DNA of 64,000 bases. It comes from Roseiarcus sp963806935. GTDB taxonomy: Bacteria; Pseudomonadota; Alphaproteobacteria; Rhizobiales; Beijerinckiaceae. The stretch is taken from positions 62,001 to 126,000 of the forward strand of contig CAWEAT010000022.1 of NCBI GenBank assembly GCA_963806935.1, given 5' to 3'. This document shows, one piece after another, positions 25,730 to 34,491 of the stretch (its first letter is position 1; each line of letters opens with the position of its first letter). Under the pieces are notes generated by a model, which was not told where the DNA came from, made no database searches, and saw only the letters and a program-made list of their open reading frames with translations. The position numbers and the translations under genes are program-made.

Positions 25730-26226
25730 ATCGTGGCGTTGGCGCGTTCGACGCGCAGCGCATGCGCTGCGCCCAGCGGTTGAGCTGGCGCTGCCAGGGC
25801 TCGAGAGGATATCGCTGATGCTTGACCTTCCAGAGGATGCCGTCGCTGATCCAGCGACGGCGCAGGCTCTCGCGGAAAGCTTGGCTGTCGTAGGCGCGGT
25901 AGGCGAACACGGCCTGCTCGTCGCCCTGAACCAAGGCCTCTCCCAGTCGGGAGTCATGCACGTTGGCCGAGGTCATCTCGGCCTGACGCACAAGGCCGCT
26001 GCCTTCGTCGACCGCCAGATGCGCCTTGTAGCCGAAATGGGCTTGTCTGCGCTTCATGGTGACGCGGGCGTCCCGATCGCGCGGATTGAGGCCGCCGCTT
26101 CCGTAGGGTGGACGCTTGACGGCCGCGGCGATCAGGGTCGCGTCCACCAGCGTGCCGCGCTTGACGATCAGGCCCAGCGCGTCGAGCTGCCGGTTCGTCT
26201 CAAGAAGCAGAGCCGCCGAAAGCCCA
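25728..26226 (-). pseudogene. IS5-family transposase fragment, opposite orientation
   Basis: Read on the minus strand from about 26226: LLLETNRQLDALGLIVKRGT, then LVDATLIAAAVKRPPYGSGG, GYKAHLAVDEGSGLVRQAEM, NVHDSRLGEALVQGD and YRAYDSQAFRESLRRR. Near 25755-25780 the frame slips (VERANATMK is in another frame) and the sequence runs into the plus-strand fragment. By eye it is roughly three-quarters identical in DNA to the plus-strand fragment, so these are two different insertion elements, not a recent inverted duplication. No terminal repeats seen. Confidence 0.75.
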
Positions 26227-26415
26227 TATCATCGTATTCTGTTTATGGGAAGACAATTCGCCCAAATTTTTACGACGTTGGTCTGTCTTTGGTCCCAGCC
26301 GGTTTTTGTTCGAAGAGCGCTCTGCCGATAGCCGGCCAATCCCGTTGCTGACGCGTCTCGCGATTGGCCTTATGCTCGGCCTTGCGCGCCTGAAGCCAAT
26401 CCGGGAGGAACGATC

Positions 26416-27234
26416 ATGAACGTCCAGGTCAAGGAAACCAACAAGGCGGCCGATCCGGCGGCGATGATGGGGAAATTGCCGATGCCGCCCAAGTTCGCCA
26501 ACGTGGCGGACGAGCGGCTGCACCGCAAGCAGAGGCTCGCGGCGGGGTTCCGGCTGTTCTCGAAATTCGGCTTCGACGAGGGCGTCGCGGGTCACATCAC
26601 CGCGCGCGATCCGGAGTTTCCGGACACCTTCTGGGTCAATCCGTTCGGCGTCCATTTCAGCCTTATCAAGGCCTCGAACCTGATCCGCTGCGATCACAAG
26701 GGCAATGTCGTCGAGGGCGATTATCCGGTGAACACGGCGGCCTTCGTCATCCATTCGCGCGTCCACGCCGCCCGGCCGGACGCGATCGCCGCCGCCCATT
26801 CCCATTCGACCTACGGGCGGGCGTTCTCGACGCTCGGGCGCCCGCTTGCGCCGATCACCCAGGACGTCTGCGCCTTCTACAACGACCACGCGGTCTATGC
26901 CGACTTCGGCGGCGTCGCGGTCGAGCTCGACGAAGGCCAGCGGATCGCCGAGGCCATCGGCAAGCACAAAGCCGCCATCCTGCAGAACCACGGCCTGATC
27001 ACGGTCGGGGGAACGGTCGATGAGGCGGTGTGGTGGTTCATAACCATGGAGCGGTCGTGTCAGGTGCAACTGATCGCGGAGGCGGCGCTGCGAGGGACCG
27101 AGACCCTGAAACTGATTTCACCGGAAGCAGCGGCGCAGTCCAATAAAATCATCGGAAATCCCTTCGCCGGCTGGTTCCAGTTCCAGCCGCTCTACGCGCG
27201 GATCGTCAAGGAGCAGCCGGACTTGCTCGACTGA
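26416..27234 (+). CDS. Class II aldolase/adducin family protein
   Basis: 272 aa; strong GGGAGGAA before ATG 26416. Zinc-site histidines in AAHSHSTYGRAFS (HxH) and ILQNHGLITVGG, with VNPFGVHFSLIKASNLI and GFDEGVAGHITARDP as conserved loops. It matches the long class II aldolase group annotated only at family level, not fuculose aldolase itself. Metal-dependent aldol cleavage or a decarboxylase-like reaction is expected; substrate not indicated. A short inverted repeat GATTGGC/GCCAATC (26362-26368, 26395-26401) sits just upstream. Confidence 0.88.
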   Translation: MNVQVKETNKAADPAAMMGKLPMPPKFANVADERLHRKQRLAAGFRLFSKFGFDEGVAGHITARDPEFPDTFWVNPFGVHFSLIKASNLIRCDHKGNVVEGDYPVNTAAFVIHSRVHAARPDAIAAAHSHSTYGRAFSTLGRPLAPITQDVCAFYNDHAVYADFGGVAVELDEGQRIAEAIGKHKAAILQNHGLITVGGTVDEAVWWFITMERSCQVQLIAEAALRGTETLKLISPEAAAQSNKIIGNPFAGWFQFQPLYARIVKEQPDLLD

Positions 27235-27300
27235 GCTCCTGCCCCTCGCGGCAGGAACGTCAGGTGGGTAGAGCAGATTGCATTTGGGTCGAACCGTGGC

Positions 27301-27403
27301 CGTCATTGCGACCCCCGGGTCAAGCCCGGGGGGAAGCAATCCAGGGACGTAGAGCGTCCTTTGTTCTCTGGATTGCTTCGTCGCTGCGATCCTCGCAAGG
27401 ACG
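27301..27403. repeat. REP-type palindromic intergenic element
   Basis: Starts CGTCATTGCG and ends TCGCAAGGACG. Inside are a perfect 11-bp inverted pair AAGCAATCCAG (27334-27344) / CTGGATTGCTT (27368-27378) and a CCCGGG-TCAAG-CCCGGG hairpin (27314-27330). This signature belongs to a palindromic repeat found in many copies in Hyphomicrobiales genomes. It lies between two convergent genes, where it can form a terminator-like structure. Confidence 0.8.
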
Positions 27404-27424
27404 ATTCCAGCCGAAGGCAACGCG

Positions 27425-28847
27425 CTACTCCGCGGCGGCTGGCGCGGCTTGTTCCTGCGTCGCCATGATCTTGCCCGAGACGGCCGCGCCTGCGTCCGGC
27501 TTGAGGGTGGCGAAAACGAAGACCGACAGGCTCGAGATGATCGCCACCAGCACGAAGGAAAGCGACAGGTCGCGCGCCTGAAGCGTCGGATCGCCGAAGC
27601 CGAGCTGGATTGTCTGCACGCAGATCGCCGCGACCGCCACTCCGACCGCTCCCGACATCTGCTGCGAGACGCTGGCGAAGCTGGTCGCGCGGCTCATCCG
27701 CGGCTGCTCGATGTCGGCGTAGCTGATCGCGTTGAGCGCGGTGAATTCGAGCGAGCGGAAGAAGCCGCCGGTCAGCAGCGTCAAAAGCAGCATCCAGTGC
27801 GGAGTTGTCGGCGTGAACAGCGCGCAGGCGGCGAGAAAGGCGCCGGAGATCAGGCCGTTGACGATCAGCGTGCGCCGGAAGCCGAACCAGCGGAGCAGGG
27901 TGGTGGCGGTGAACTTCATCAAGAGCGCGCCGGCTGCGGTGGCGAAGGTGAGCGAGCCCGAATTCGAACGGGGTGAGCCCAAAGCCGATCTGCAACAGGA
28001 GCGGCAGCAGGAACGGCATCGCCCCGATGCCGATGCGGAAAATGAGCCCGCCGACGACGCCGGCGAAAAAGGTCGGAATCCTGAGGAGCTTCAGATCGAG
28101 GATCGCGTCCTCGTTGTCGTCGGCGTGGCGGACGTAGGTCGCAAGCGCGAGCAGGCCAAGCCCGACCATCGCCACGACGAGCCACGCAGGCGCGATGCCG
28201 CGACCGATCACGCTGATCCCGGCGATCAGGCTGAGCAGGCCGACGCCCGAGAGCACAAATCCCCTGAAGTCGAAGCGCGGCACCGCCTCCTCGCGCAGGT
28301 TGTGGATGAACCGGAGCGACAGCAGGATGCCGAGGATGCCGATCGGCACGTTGATCCAGAAAATCCAGCGCCAGTGGAAATAGGTGGTGATGAAGCCGCC
28401 GAGCGGCGGGCCGGCGACCGGGCCGAGGAGCGCCGGCACGGTGAGATAGGCCATCGCGCTGACGAGGTCGCTCTTTTGCACGCTGCGCAAGAGCACGAGC
28501 CGCCCGACCGGCACCATCATCGCTCCGCCCAGCCCCTGGAAGACGCGCGCGGCGATGAGGGTCGCCAGCGACGACGAGGCGCCGCACAGGATCGAGCCGA
28601 GGGTGAACACGACGATCGCGCTGCAAAACACTGTGCGAGCGCCGAACCGGTCGGCGACCCAGCCGGAGGCAGGAATGAAGACGGCAAGCGTCAGCATGTA
28701 GGAGGTCAGCGCCAGCTTGAGGACGATCGGGTCCTGGTGCAGATCGAGCGCGATCGCGGGCAGCGAGGTCGAGATGACCGTTCCGTCCATGTTCTCCATG
28801 AACAGGGCGGTCGCGATGATGAGGGCGGTGAGGAGGGCGGAACGCAT
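27425..28847 (-). CDS. MFS transporter, DHA2 (14-helix) drug-exporter type (frameshifted)
   Basis: Start at ATG 28847 (MRSALLTALIIATALFMENM). Motifs: MDGTVISTSLPAIALDL (DHA2 helix 1), GWVADRFGARTVF (motif A), VGRLVLLRSVQKSDLV and GPPLGGFITTYFHWRWIFWI (motif C region, typical HWRWIFWIN). The frame breaks at 27957-27959, a CCC run: removing one base joins GFGLTPFEFG to SLTFATAAGALLMKFT and the gene then runs to a stop at 27425, giving about 473 aa. Exports hydrophobic compounds by proton antiport; substrate unknown. Probably a consensus error rather than a pseudogene. Confidence 0.88.
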
Positions 28848-28941
28848 GGCGGCTTTCGGGTCGCGGCCTTCATGGCGCCGGGGCGCCGCGACCGCAAGGC
28901 TGAGCGCGAAACGCGCGGTCACAATGGGTTGAAGGCGCCCT

Positions 28942-29340
28942 TCAGCCGCCGAACACCACCTTGTTCATGATCCGTCCGGGCGCGAGCGTGAACAGGCCGG
29001 TGACGACGAGGGCCAGCGCAAAGATCCAGATCATCGCCTGGCGATGGCTTCGGACGTCGTGCCGTCGCGCGCGCCAGACGGCGATCGGTACGACCGCGAG
29101 CGTGAACAGCGACAGCAGGTGGATCGGGCTCCACGGTCCCCACATCCGGATCGTATGGATGAAGAGCGAGGTTCCGGCGACCAGCATCATCAGGATCGCC
29201 CACGCCCAGCCGACCGTCCGGTGCGGCAGCGTTCCCTTGGGCGCCAGGAATTGCGCCGCGCCGAGGCCAATTGCGGCGAAGGCGAACGCGGCGTGAAACC
29301 GGATGACCGGCGCAGCGTCGAGAAGGGGCGCGAGCGTCAT
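28942..29340 (-). CDS. DUF2306 family membrane protein
   Basis: 132 aa, four hydrophobic helices (FHAAFAFAAIGLGAAQF, WAWAILMMLVAGTSLF, IHLLSLFTLAVVPIAVW, MIWIFALALVVTGLFTL). The loop LPHRTVGWAW and RRHDVRSHRQAM are hallmarks of the DUF2306 group, whose role is unknown. Between the DHA2 exporter and a small secreted protein on the same strand, so possibly one transcript. Confidence 0.87.
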   Translation of the reverse strand: MTLAPLLDAAPVIRFHAAFAFAAIGLGAAQFLAPKGTLPHRTVGWAWAILMMLVAGTSLFIHTIRMWGPWSPIHLLSLFTLAVVPIAVWRARRHDVRSHRQAMIWIFALALVVTGLFTLAPGRIMNKVVFGG

Positions 29341-29354
29341 GCGCGTTTTCTTCG

Positions 29355-29711
29355 TTACCGCTTCAGCATGCGATCGACCTCGTTCAGCGCCTTTTCGCAG
29401 GCGGCGCCGTCGCCCTTGTCGTCGGCGTCACGGGCCACGTCCAGCTTCGCCGTGATCGCCTCGACCTGGGCCGAGGACAGGTCGCCGGCTTTCTGTTCCG
29501 CGCTCGCGACCGTGCCTGGGGTCGGCTGCCGGTGCAGGGTCGCGAATGTCGATTGGGCGGCCGGCTTCCCGTTCGAAGCGGCGGCGTCGAGGATTTTTTC
29601 GACCGCGAGGTCAGCCTGATAGATCCGGTCCGTGCACGGTCCGGCATGGGCGGGCGCGGCGATGAGAGCGAGCGCCGTCGCTGCTGGGGCCATTGCGGTT
29701 CGAACGATCAT
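29355..29711 (-). CDS. Small secreted hypothetical protein
   Basis: 118 aa with a signal peptide (AMAPAATALALIAAPAHAG). The mature part has two Cys (PCTDRIYQ and GAACEKAL) and a helical, Ala/Asp/Lys-rich body ending NEVDRMLKR. Resembles small periplasmic proteins common in alphaproteobacteria, but I cannot place it in a named family. The gene ends 14 bases before the start of the DUF2306 gene. Confidence 0.75.
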   Translation of the reverse strand: MIVRTAMAPAATALALIAAPAHAGPCTDRIYQADLAVEKILDAAASNGKPAAQSTFATLHRQPTPGTVASAEQKAGDLSSAQVEAITAKLDVARDADDKGDGAACEKALNEVDRMLKR

Positions 29712-29940
29712 GTCATCCTCCAGGCCCTGGCGCGCTATCGAGCGGGGCGAAGCTTACGTCAAAACGCGGCCTGCGGCGAAGCCGATCCAGGCTTGAGCGT
29801 CAAATGTTCGTGCGATCGGAGCTCGCGCTCGCTCATGCGCCTCCGGGATCATGGCGCGAAGCGGCTTGAAACCGGCGGGCCGCGCGTGGCAGAATATTCG
29901 CGTCGCCCCGCACGACAATCCGCCCTAACGAGATCATGGG

Positions 29941-30246
29941 ATGAGCAAGATCGCCACCAAACGGCAGGTCAAGACCGAGCCTCGCGTCGAGCGTCCGCGC
30001 CTGCACAAAGTCATATTGTTCAATGACGACTACACCCCGCGCGATTTCGTGGTCGAGGTGTTGAAGGGGGTCTTTCGTCTCAACGAGACCCAGGCGCTCG
30101 CCGTGATGATGACCGCCCATCGCAAGGGCGTCTGCGTCGTGGCCGTGTTCGCGCAGGACATTGCGGAAACCAAGGCCGCCCGCGGCACCGAAGCCGGCGC
30201 GGCGAAGGGCTATCCGCTCCGCTTTGGAACGGAGCCCGAGGAGTAG
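29941..30246 (+). CDS. clpS: ATP-dependent Clp protease adaptor ClpS
   Basis: 101 aa. The core RLHKVILFNDDYTPRDFVVE, VLKGVFRLNETQALAVMMTA, HRKGVCVVAVFAQDIAETKA is the ClpS fold that binds N-degrons and hands them to ClpAP. The Asn-Asp-Asp residues of the binding pocket are present. The alanine-rich ClpA-gate N-terminal arm is short. clpA is not adjacent in this window. Sequence features (RKG rather than HRKGxA) leave open which of the two alphaproteobacterial ClpS paralogues this is. Confidence 0.94.
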   Translation: MSKIATKRQVKTEPRVERPRLHKVILFNDDYTPRDFVVEVLKGVFRLNETQALAVMMTAHRKGVCVVAVFAQDIAETKAARGTEAGAAKGYPLRFGTEPEE

Positions 30247-30290
30247 CGCCCCCGGTTCGCGGCGTTCGGAATTTGGAAGGGGCTTGAGGC

Positions 30291-31325
30291 ATGAGCGGCG
30301 CTGTTCTCCCGCCATTAAAGACGCGCAAGCTCGGCCGTACGAACGTGAGCGTGACCGAGCTTGGCCTTGGCACCGCGCCGCTCGGCGAGCTGTTCGATCG
30401 CATTGACGACAATGAGGCCGGCGGACTGATCGGCGCCGCGTGGGACGGCGGCGTGCGCTATTTCGACACCTCGCCGTGGTATGGCCGAGGGCTTGCCGAG
30501 CACACGCTCGGCAGGGCGCTCTATCGCAAGCCGCGCGGCGACTACGTCATATCGACCAAGATCGGCCGCGTCCTGCGCCGGCCGCTGGGGCCAAACGCCA
30601 TCAAGGACCAGTGGCTGGGCGGCCTCGAGTTCCAGACCGTGTTCAACTACGGCTACGACGGCGTCATGCGCTCGTTCGAGGACAGCCTCCAGCGGCTCGG
30701 GATCAACCGGGTCGACGTCCTGCTCATTCACGACCTCGACCCCTGGGATCACAATCCTGCGGCTCTCAACGCCTATTTCGTCGACCTCAAGACAGGCGGG
30801 TGGCGGGCGCTCGCGGAACTGCGCGAGGCCGGGGTGATCGGCGGGATCGGCGCGGGCTTCAACTCCATGGGCAGCATTCCGCGCTTTCTCGACCTCTTCG
30901 ACATCGATTTCTTCCTTTTGGCGATGCGCTACACATTGCTCGAGCAGGACGTGCTCGAGAGCGAGTTCCCTCGCTGCGCCGAACGCGGCGTCGGCATCAT
31001 CATCGGCGGCGGCTACAATTCCGGAATTCTCGCCACCGGCGCCGCGCCGGGCGCGATGTACAACTATTCGCCTGCCGGACCGGAGATCCTGGAGCGGGTC
31101 GCGAAGATCGAGCGCGTCTGCGCCCGTCACAAGGTTCCGCTGCCGGCCGCCGCGCTCCAGTTCCCGCTCGGACATCCAATCGTCGCCTCGATCATCCCCG
31201 GCGCGATCACGCGCGCTCAGGTCGAGAAGAATGTCGCCGCGTTCCGCCATCCCATTCCGCCCGACCTGTGGGCGGAGCTCAAGCACGAGAAGCTGATCCG
31301 CGCCGACGCGCCGGTCCCGGCCTAG
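30291..31325 (+). CDS. Aldo/keto reductase (D-threo-aldose 1-dehydrogenase-like)
   Basis: 344 aa. Catalytic tetrad visible: Asp in YFDTSPWYGRGLAEHTLG (also the Tyr), Lys in VISTKIGRVL and His in VLLIHDLDPWDH. Start LKTRKLGRTNVSVTELGLGT is typical of the family. The sub-pattern matches the group of pyridoxal 4-dehydrogenase, L-fucose and D-threo-aldose dehydrogenases, which oxidise sugars with NAD(P). No sugar operon adjoins, so substrate is uncertain. Tail-to-tail with the slipin gene, 16 bases apart. Confidence 0.9.
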   Translation: MSGAVLPPLKTRKLGRTNVSVTELGLGTAPLGELFDRIDDNEAGGLIGAAWDGGVRYFDTSPWYGRGLAEHTLGRALYRKPRGDYVISTKIGRVLRRPLGPNAIKDQWLGGLEFQTVFNYGYDGVMRSFEDSLQRLGINRVDVLLIHDLDPWDHNPAALNAYFVDLKTGGWRALAELREAGVIGGIGAGFNSMGSIPRFLDLFDIDFFLLAMRYTLLEQDVLESEFPRCAERGVGIIIGGGYNSGILATGAAPGAMYNYSPAGPEILERVAKIERVCARHKVPLPAAALQFPLGHPIVASIIPGAITRAQVEKNVAAFRHPIPPDLWAELKHEKLIRADAPVPA

Positions 31326-31341
31326 GACCCAGACCTGGACC

Positions 31342-32266
31342 TCACTCCGCCGCCTTCGCTTCCGGCGTCGCCCCCGCGGCCTGCGCATGAGCGATCGCGC
31401 TCGCGACCGTCGCCATCGCCGGCATGCCGCCGAGCTGCATCAACTCGACCGCCGTCGAGGGCACGATGACGATCGTCGCGTTGCTGCGTTTCAGGCCCTC
31501 GTAGAGCATGTTCATCGCACGCAGGTGGAACGCGGTCGGGTTATCGGCGTAAGTCTTCGCCGCCTCGCCGAACTTCTCCGCCACCTGCCGCTCGGAATCG
31601 CCCAGGATGACGCGCGCCTGGCGCTCGCGCTCGGCCTGGGCCTGCATCGACATCGCGTCCTGAAGCGCGGCGGGGATGCGCACGTCCTTGACCTCGACCG
31701 AAATGACGTTGACGCCCCACGGCTCGGTGCGCGCATCGATGATGCGCTGCAATTCGGCGCTGAGCTTCTCGCGCCCTTCGAGCATGTCGGCCAGCATCGT
31801 CTTGCCGATCACGTCGCGGAGCGCCGTCTGCGCCGCCCAGTTGATCGCCGAAACATAATCGGCGACATCGAGCGCCGCCATCTTCGGATCGACCACTTTC
31901 CAGAACAACACCGCGTCGACGTCGACCGGAACCGTGTCGCGGGTCATCGTTTGCTCCGCCCTGAACGTGCTCGTGATGACGCGAGTGTCGATCCGGTAGG
32001 CGACCGCGTCGAGGATCGGGACGATGAAGAACAGTCCCGGCCCTTCGAGCGAGCGGAACTTGCCGAGCCGAAGGACGACGACCCGCTCCCACTGGTTGGC
32101 GACCTTGATCGCATTGGCGACGATCGAGGCGACGAAGAAGCTCACGACCGCAATCGCAACGCTTGCGCCAACGCTCTGCCGGGTTGAGGCTCGCATAGGC
32201 GGCAAGCAGGCCGGCGACGAAAATAATGACGAAGATGAGCCCCGGAAGGGCGTTTCGCTGCGGCAT
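31342..32266 (-). CDS. Slipin (SPFH/band 7 family) membrane protein (frameshifted N-terminus)
   Basis: Start ATG 32266 has a near-perfect AAAAGGAGG. It opens with a membrane helix (LPGLIFVIIFVAGLLAAYAS), then the frame breaks near 32170-32171. Removing one base leads into a second helix (SVAIAVVSFFVASIVANAI) and the SPFH domain: ANQWERVVVLRLGKFRSLEG, TMTRDTVPVDVDAVLFWKVV, LRDVIGKTMLADMLEG, EPWGVNVISVEVKDVRIP. The corrected length is about 307 aa. Slipins form ring-like membrane microdomain scaffolds, often with an NfeD protease partner, absent here. An ATG in the second frame near 32198 could give a one-helix product but has no good ribosome-binding site. Confidence 0.88.
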
Positions 32267-32483
32267 GCGAGGCCTCCTTTTAGTGAGCTCCGCCCCCGCA
32301 ACGGAGCCGCGCCGCTTCCATCGTCGGCGCGTCGCCCCACCATGATATGTGGGGCGTTTTCGCTCCATCGCCAGAGCGGCGCCGGTCTCCCCAGTTCGGC
32401 TTTCCGGCAATGCGCCTCATTGACGGCGCGGCAAAAATTCCAATAGGAACGTGGAGCGCGAATATTTACTTGAGCTTTTATAA

Positions 32484-32699
32484 ATGTGGGTCGGACTGAT
32501 CTTTGTCTGCGCCGCGTCGGTTCCCACAGCTTCATGCGACATGGCGAATGCCTACGCGATCTTCCGGCTCGCAAAGGAGTATCAGTTCCAAAGCAAGCAA
32601 GAATGCCTCGACGGACTGAGAAAGTATTTCGACGCGATCGAGGTCAGCGGCAGCCGCAACGCGCGATTTGAATGCTCGCTGCTTGAGGGAGGAAAGTAA
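32484..32699 (+). CDS. Small hypothetical protein upstream of a GH25 lysozyme
   Basis: 71 aa from ATG 32484; no clear ribosome-binding site. The N-terminal VGLIFVCAASVPTASC could be a short signal or lipoprotein-like segment. The remainder (ANAYAIFRLAKEYQFQSKQE, CLDGLRKYFDAIEVSGS) is helical with three Cys overall after the start region. The stop lies one base before the ATG of the lysozyme gene and its end carries that gene's ribosome-binding site, so the two are coupled. Function unknown. Confidence 0.6.
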   Translation: MWVGLIFVCAASVPTASCDMANAYAIFRLAKEYQFQSKQECLDGLRKYFDAIEVSGSRNARFECSLLEGGK

Positions 32700-32700
32700 T

Positions 32701-33312
32701 ATGCCGGTGACTTGCGTCGATCTTAGCCATTATCAGGCCGGGTTCAATTTTGATCAGTTCAAGGCCGGGGGAGGCCTTGGCGTGATCCTGAAGGCTTCAG
32801 AGGCCCTGTTTCGCGATCCGAGCTATTCCAGCTTCTGGGATCAGGCGATGGATGCGAAGCTCGCAGTCGCCTCCTATCACTTCCTCCGTCCCGGCGACAT
32901 GAACGCGCAGGCGCAATTCTTTCTCAACGTCGTCAAGCCGAGGCAAGGGGAGCGCGTTGTCGCCGATTACGAGATTCCCGACGTCAGCCTCGCCAATCTG
33001 CTGAGCTTTCTGCAGGGAATTCGCGCTTCACGCCCTGACCTCCAGCTGACGGTCTATTCCGGAAACCAGATCAAGCAGGCGCTGGGCAGGAGGCGCAACG
33101 CCTGGCTCGCCGCCAATACCTCGCTTTGGCTTGCCCAATACACCGAGGGCGAACCATCGTGGCCGACCGCAACCTGGCCGGCCTGGAGTCTGTGGCAATA
33201 CACTTCCGACGGCTCCGTGCCCGGCTTCAGCCGTCCATTGGACTGCGATCGCTTCAACGGCGACGACGCAAATTTCCTCAAATGGATGGGTCCGCCGTCC
33301 GGCTCGGCCTAG
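32701..33312 (+). CDS. GH25 family lysozyme (muramidase)
   Basis: 203 aa from ATG 32701, with GGGAGGAAAG upstream. GH25 barrel: VTCVDLSHYQAGFNFDQFKA, VILKASEALFRDP, ASYHFLRPGDMNAQAQFFL, the catalytic DxE as VVADYEIPD, LQLTVYSGNQIKQAL, SLWLAQYTEGEPSWP and WSLWQYTSDG. Cleaves peptidoglycan glycan strands. There is no signal peptide, as in phage endolysins or proteins released by another route. The small gene directly upstream may assist export. No other phage gene is visible nearby. Confidence 0.9.
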   Translation: MPVTCVDLSHYQAGFNFDQFKAGGGLGVILKASEALFRDPSYSSFWDQAMDAKLAVASYHFLRPGDMNAQAQFFLNVVKPRQGERVVADYEIPDVSLANLLSFLQGIRASRPDLQLTVYSGNQIKQALGRRRNAWLAANTSLWLAQYTEGEPSWPTATWPAWSLWQYTSDGSVPGFSRPLDCDRFNGDDANFLKWMGPPSGSA

Positions 33313-33337
33313 GTCCGCCCGGGCGCGGCGCACGATC

Positions 33338-33475
33338 TTAGCCGCCCGCGATCGCGGCCTCGCTCCCCGTCAACAGGGATTTCAATTCGGCTCCGCCGGC
33401 CATCAGCTCGATCACTTCCCCGATCGTTCTTTCATTCTTTTCGAAAGTCGCGAGCGCCTCGCCGCGCCCCATTCT
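33338..33475 (-). pseudogene. Possible 3' remnant of a sugar ABC-transporter ATPase gene
   Basis: The last ~45 codons of a minus-strand frame read GEALATFEKNERTIGEVIEL, then MAGGAELKSL, which resembles the C-terminal tail of FrcA/RbsA-like single-domain sugar ABC ATPases. Upstream of about 33475 the frame becomes a shadow of the FadR-type gene. The ATPase body is absent. If correct, an old sugar-transport locus was cut here, and the neighbouring FadR-type regulator may be its leftover regulator. Weak evidence. Confidence 0.3.
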
Positions 33476-33583
33476 CGCCCTTCCCGCGCGTCTCATCTCT
33501 CCCGCCCGGAAAAGGGTCCGGCGGCGCAGCCCATCAAGGTCCAAGCGGCCCCCGAAGCGCCCGCGCTCTTCGACGTCGAGCCG

Positions 33584-34315
33584 TTGTTCACGACCAGTCG
33601 CTCCCGGCTCCATGGCTCGCTCGCCCATAGGCTGGCCGGGGACATTATCATGGGCAATCTCGAGCCCGGCTCGCTCTTGCCCAGGGAAGAAAGCGCGGGC
33701 AAGTCTTTTGGCGTCTCGAGAAGCGCTTATCGCGAGGCCATCCGCACCCTCGCCGCCAAGGAAATCGTGACCGCGCAGCCGAAGGTCGGCACCAAGGTCG
33801 CGCCGCGCTCAGCCTGGCACATCCTCGATCCTGACGTGCTTGCGTGGCATTTTGAGCTTGCCCCCGGCGAGGCCTTCATTCGAAACCTGTTCGAACTGCG
33901 CAAGATCGTCGAGCCGAGCGCTGCCGCGCTTGCTGCGATGCGGTGGAACGACGGAGAACTGTCCCGGCTGGCCCACTCCCTGTCGCGCATGGCGCGGACC
34001 AATCCCCGGACCGGCGCATGGCTGAACGCCATTGTCGCGTTCCACCACGAGTTGATGAACGCGGGACGCAACGAGGCGCTGTCCTCGCTCTGGCCGGCGA
34101 TCCAGACGACGCTTCGATGGTCGATCAAGTTGCAGATGATGCTGCCGACGCTGACGCTGGCGCATGATCCGGTCGCCGACCACGCACGTGTTTTCGAAAA
34201 GGTCGCGTCCCAGAACGGTGAGGGCGCCTTGACGGAGACGGCGCTTCTTATCGAAGCCGCGCTCGCCGACACGCTCTCGAACATGCAGCGGGTGAAGGCG
34301 CTCCAGCCAGCTTGA
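33584..34315 (+). CDS. FadR-type GntR family transcriptional regulator (FCD domain)
   Basis: 243 aa from TTG 33584; no ATG lies nearby in frame, and this start gives the normal length. N-terminal winged helix: LAHRLAGDIIMGNLEPGSLL, PREESAGKSFGVSRSAYREA, IRTLAAKEIVTAQPKVGTKV. C-terminal FCD domain with LFELRKIVEPSAAALAAMRW, AIVAFHHELMNAGRN (metal-site His) and DHARVFEKVASQNGE. Such regulators usually bind sugar acids or organic acids and repress adjacent catabolic genes. An Nramp-like gene follows on the same strand, 176 bases away. Confidence 0.88.
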   Translation: MFTTSRSRLHGSLAHRLAGDIIMGNLEPGSLLPREESAGKSFGVSRSAYREAIRTLAAKEIVTAQPKVGTKVAPRSAWHILDPDVLAWHFELAPGEAFIRNLFELRKIVEPSAAALAAMRWNDGELSRLAHSLSRMARTNPRTGAWLNAIVAFHHELMNAGRNEALSSLWPAIQTTLRWSIKLQMMLPTLTLAHDPVADHARVFEKVASQNGEGALTETALLIEAALADTLSNMQRVKALQPA

Positions 34316-34491
34316 AACGAGGACGAATCGATCTGGCCTCGGCGCGCTTCAAGCGGGCGCTTTGGCGCAATTGACTTTCCTTTCCTCGTCCCCTTAGTCG
34401 GACGGCCGGGCAAGCGGCTCTGCTCCGCCGGAGTTCCTTCGGCCGGACGGCGCGACGAGCCCCAGGAGATCGCAGGAATGATAGCCGCACG

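Noticed and set aside
34316..34491. Possible riboswitch (guanidine-III or other metal type) before the Nramp-like gene
   Set aside because: Several short GC hairpins (for example CCGGA-GTTCC-TTCGG) but no consensus core I could match. Left as an unassigned leader.
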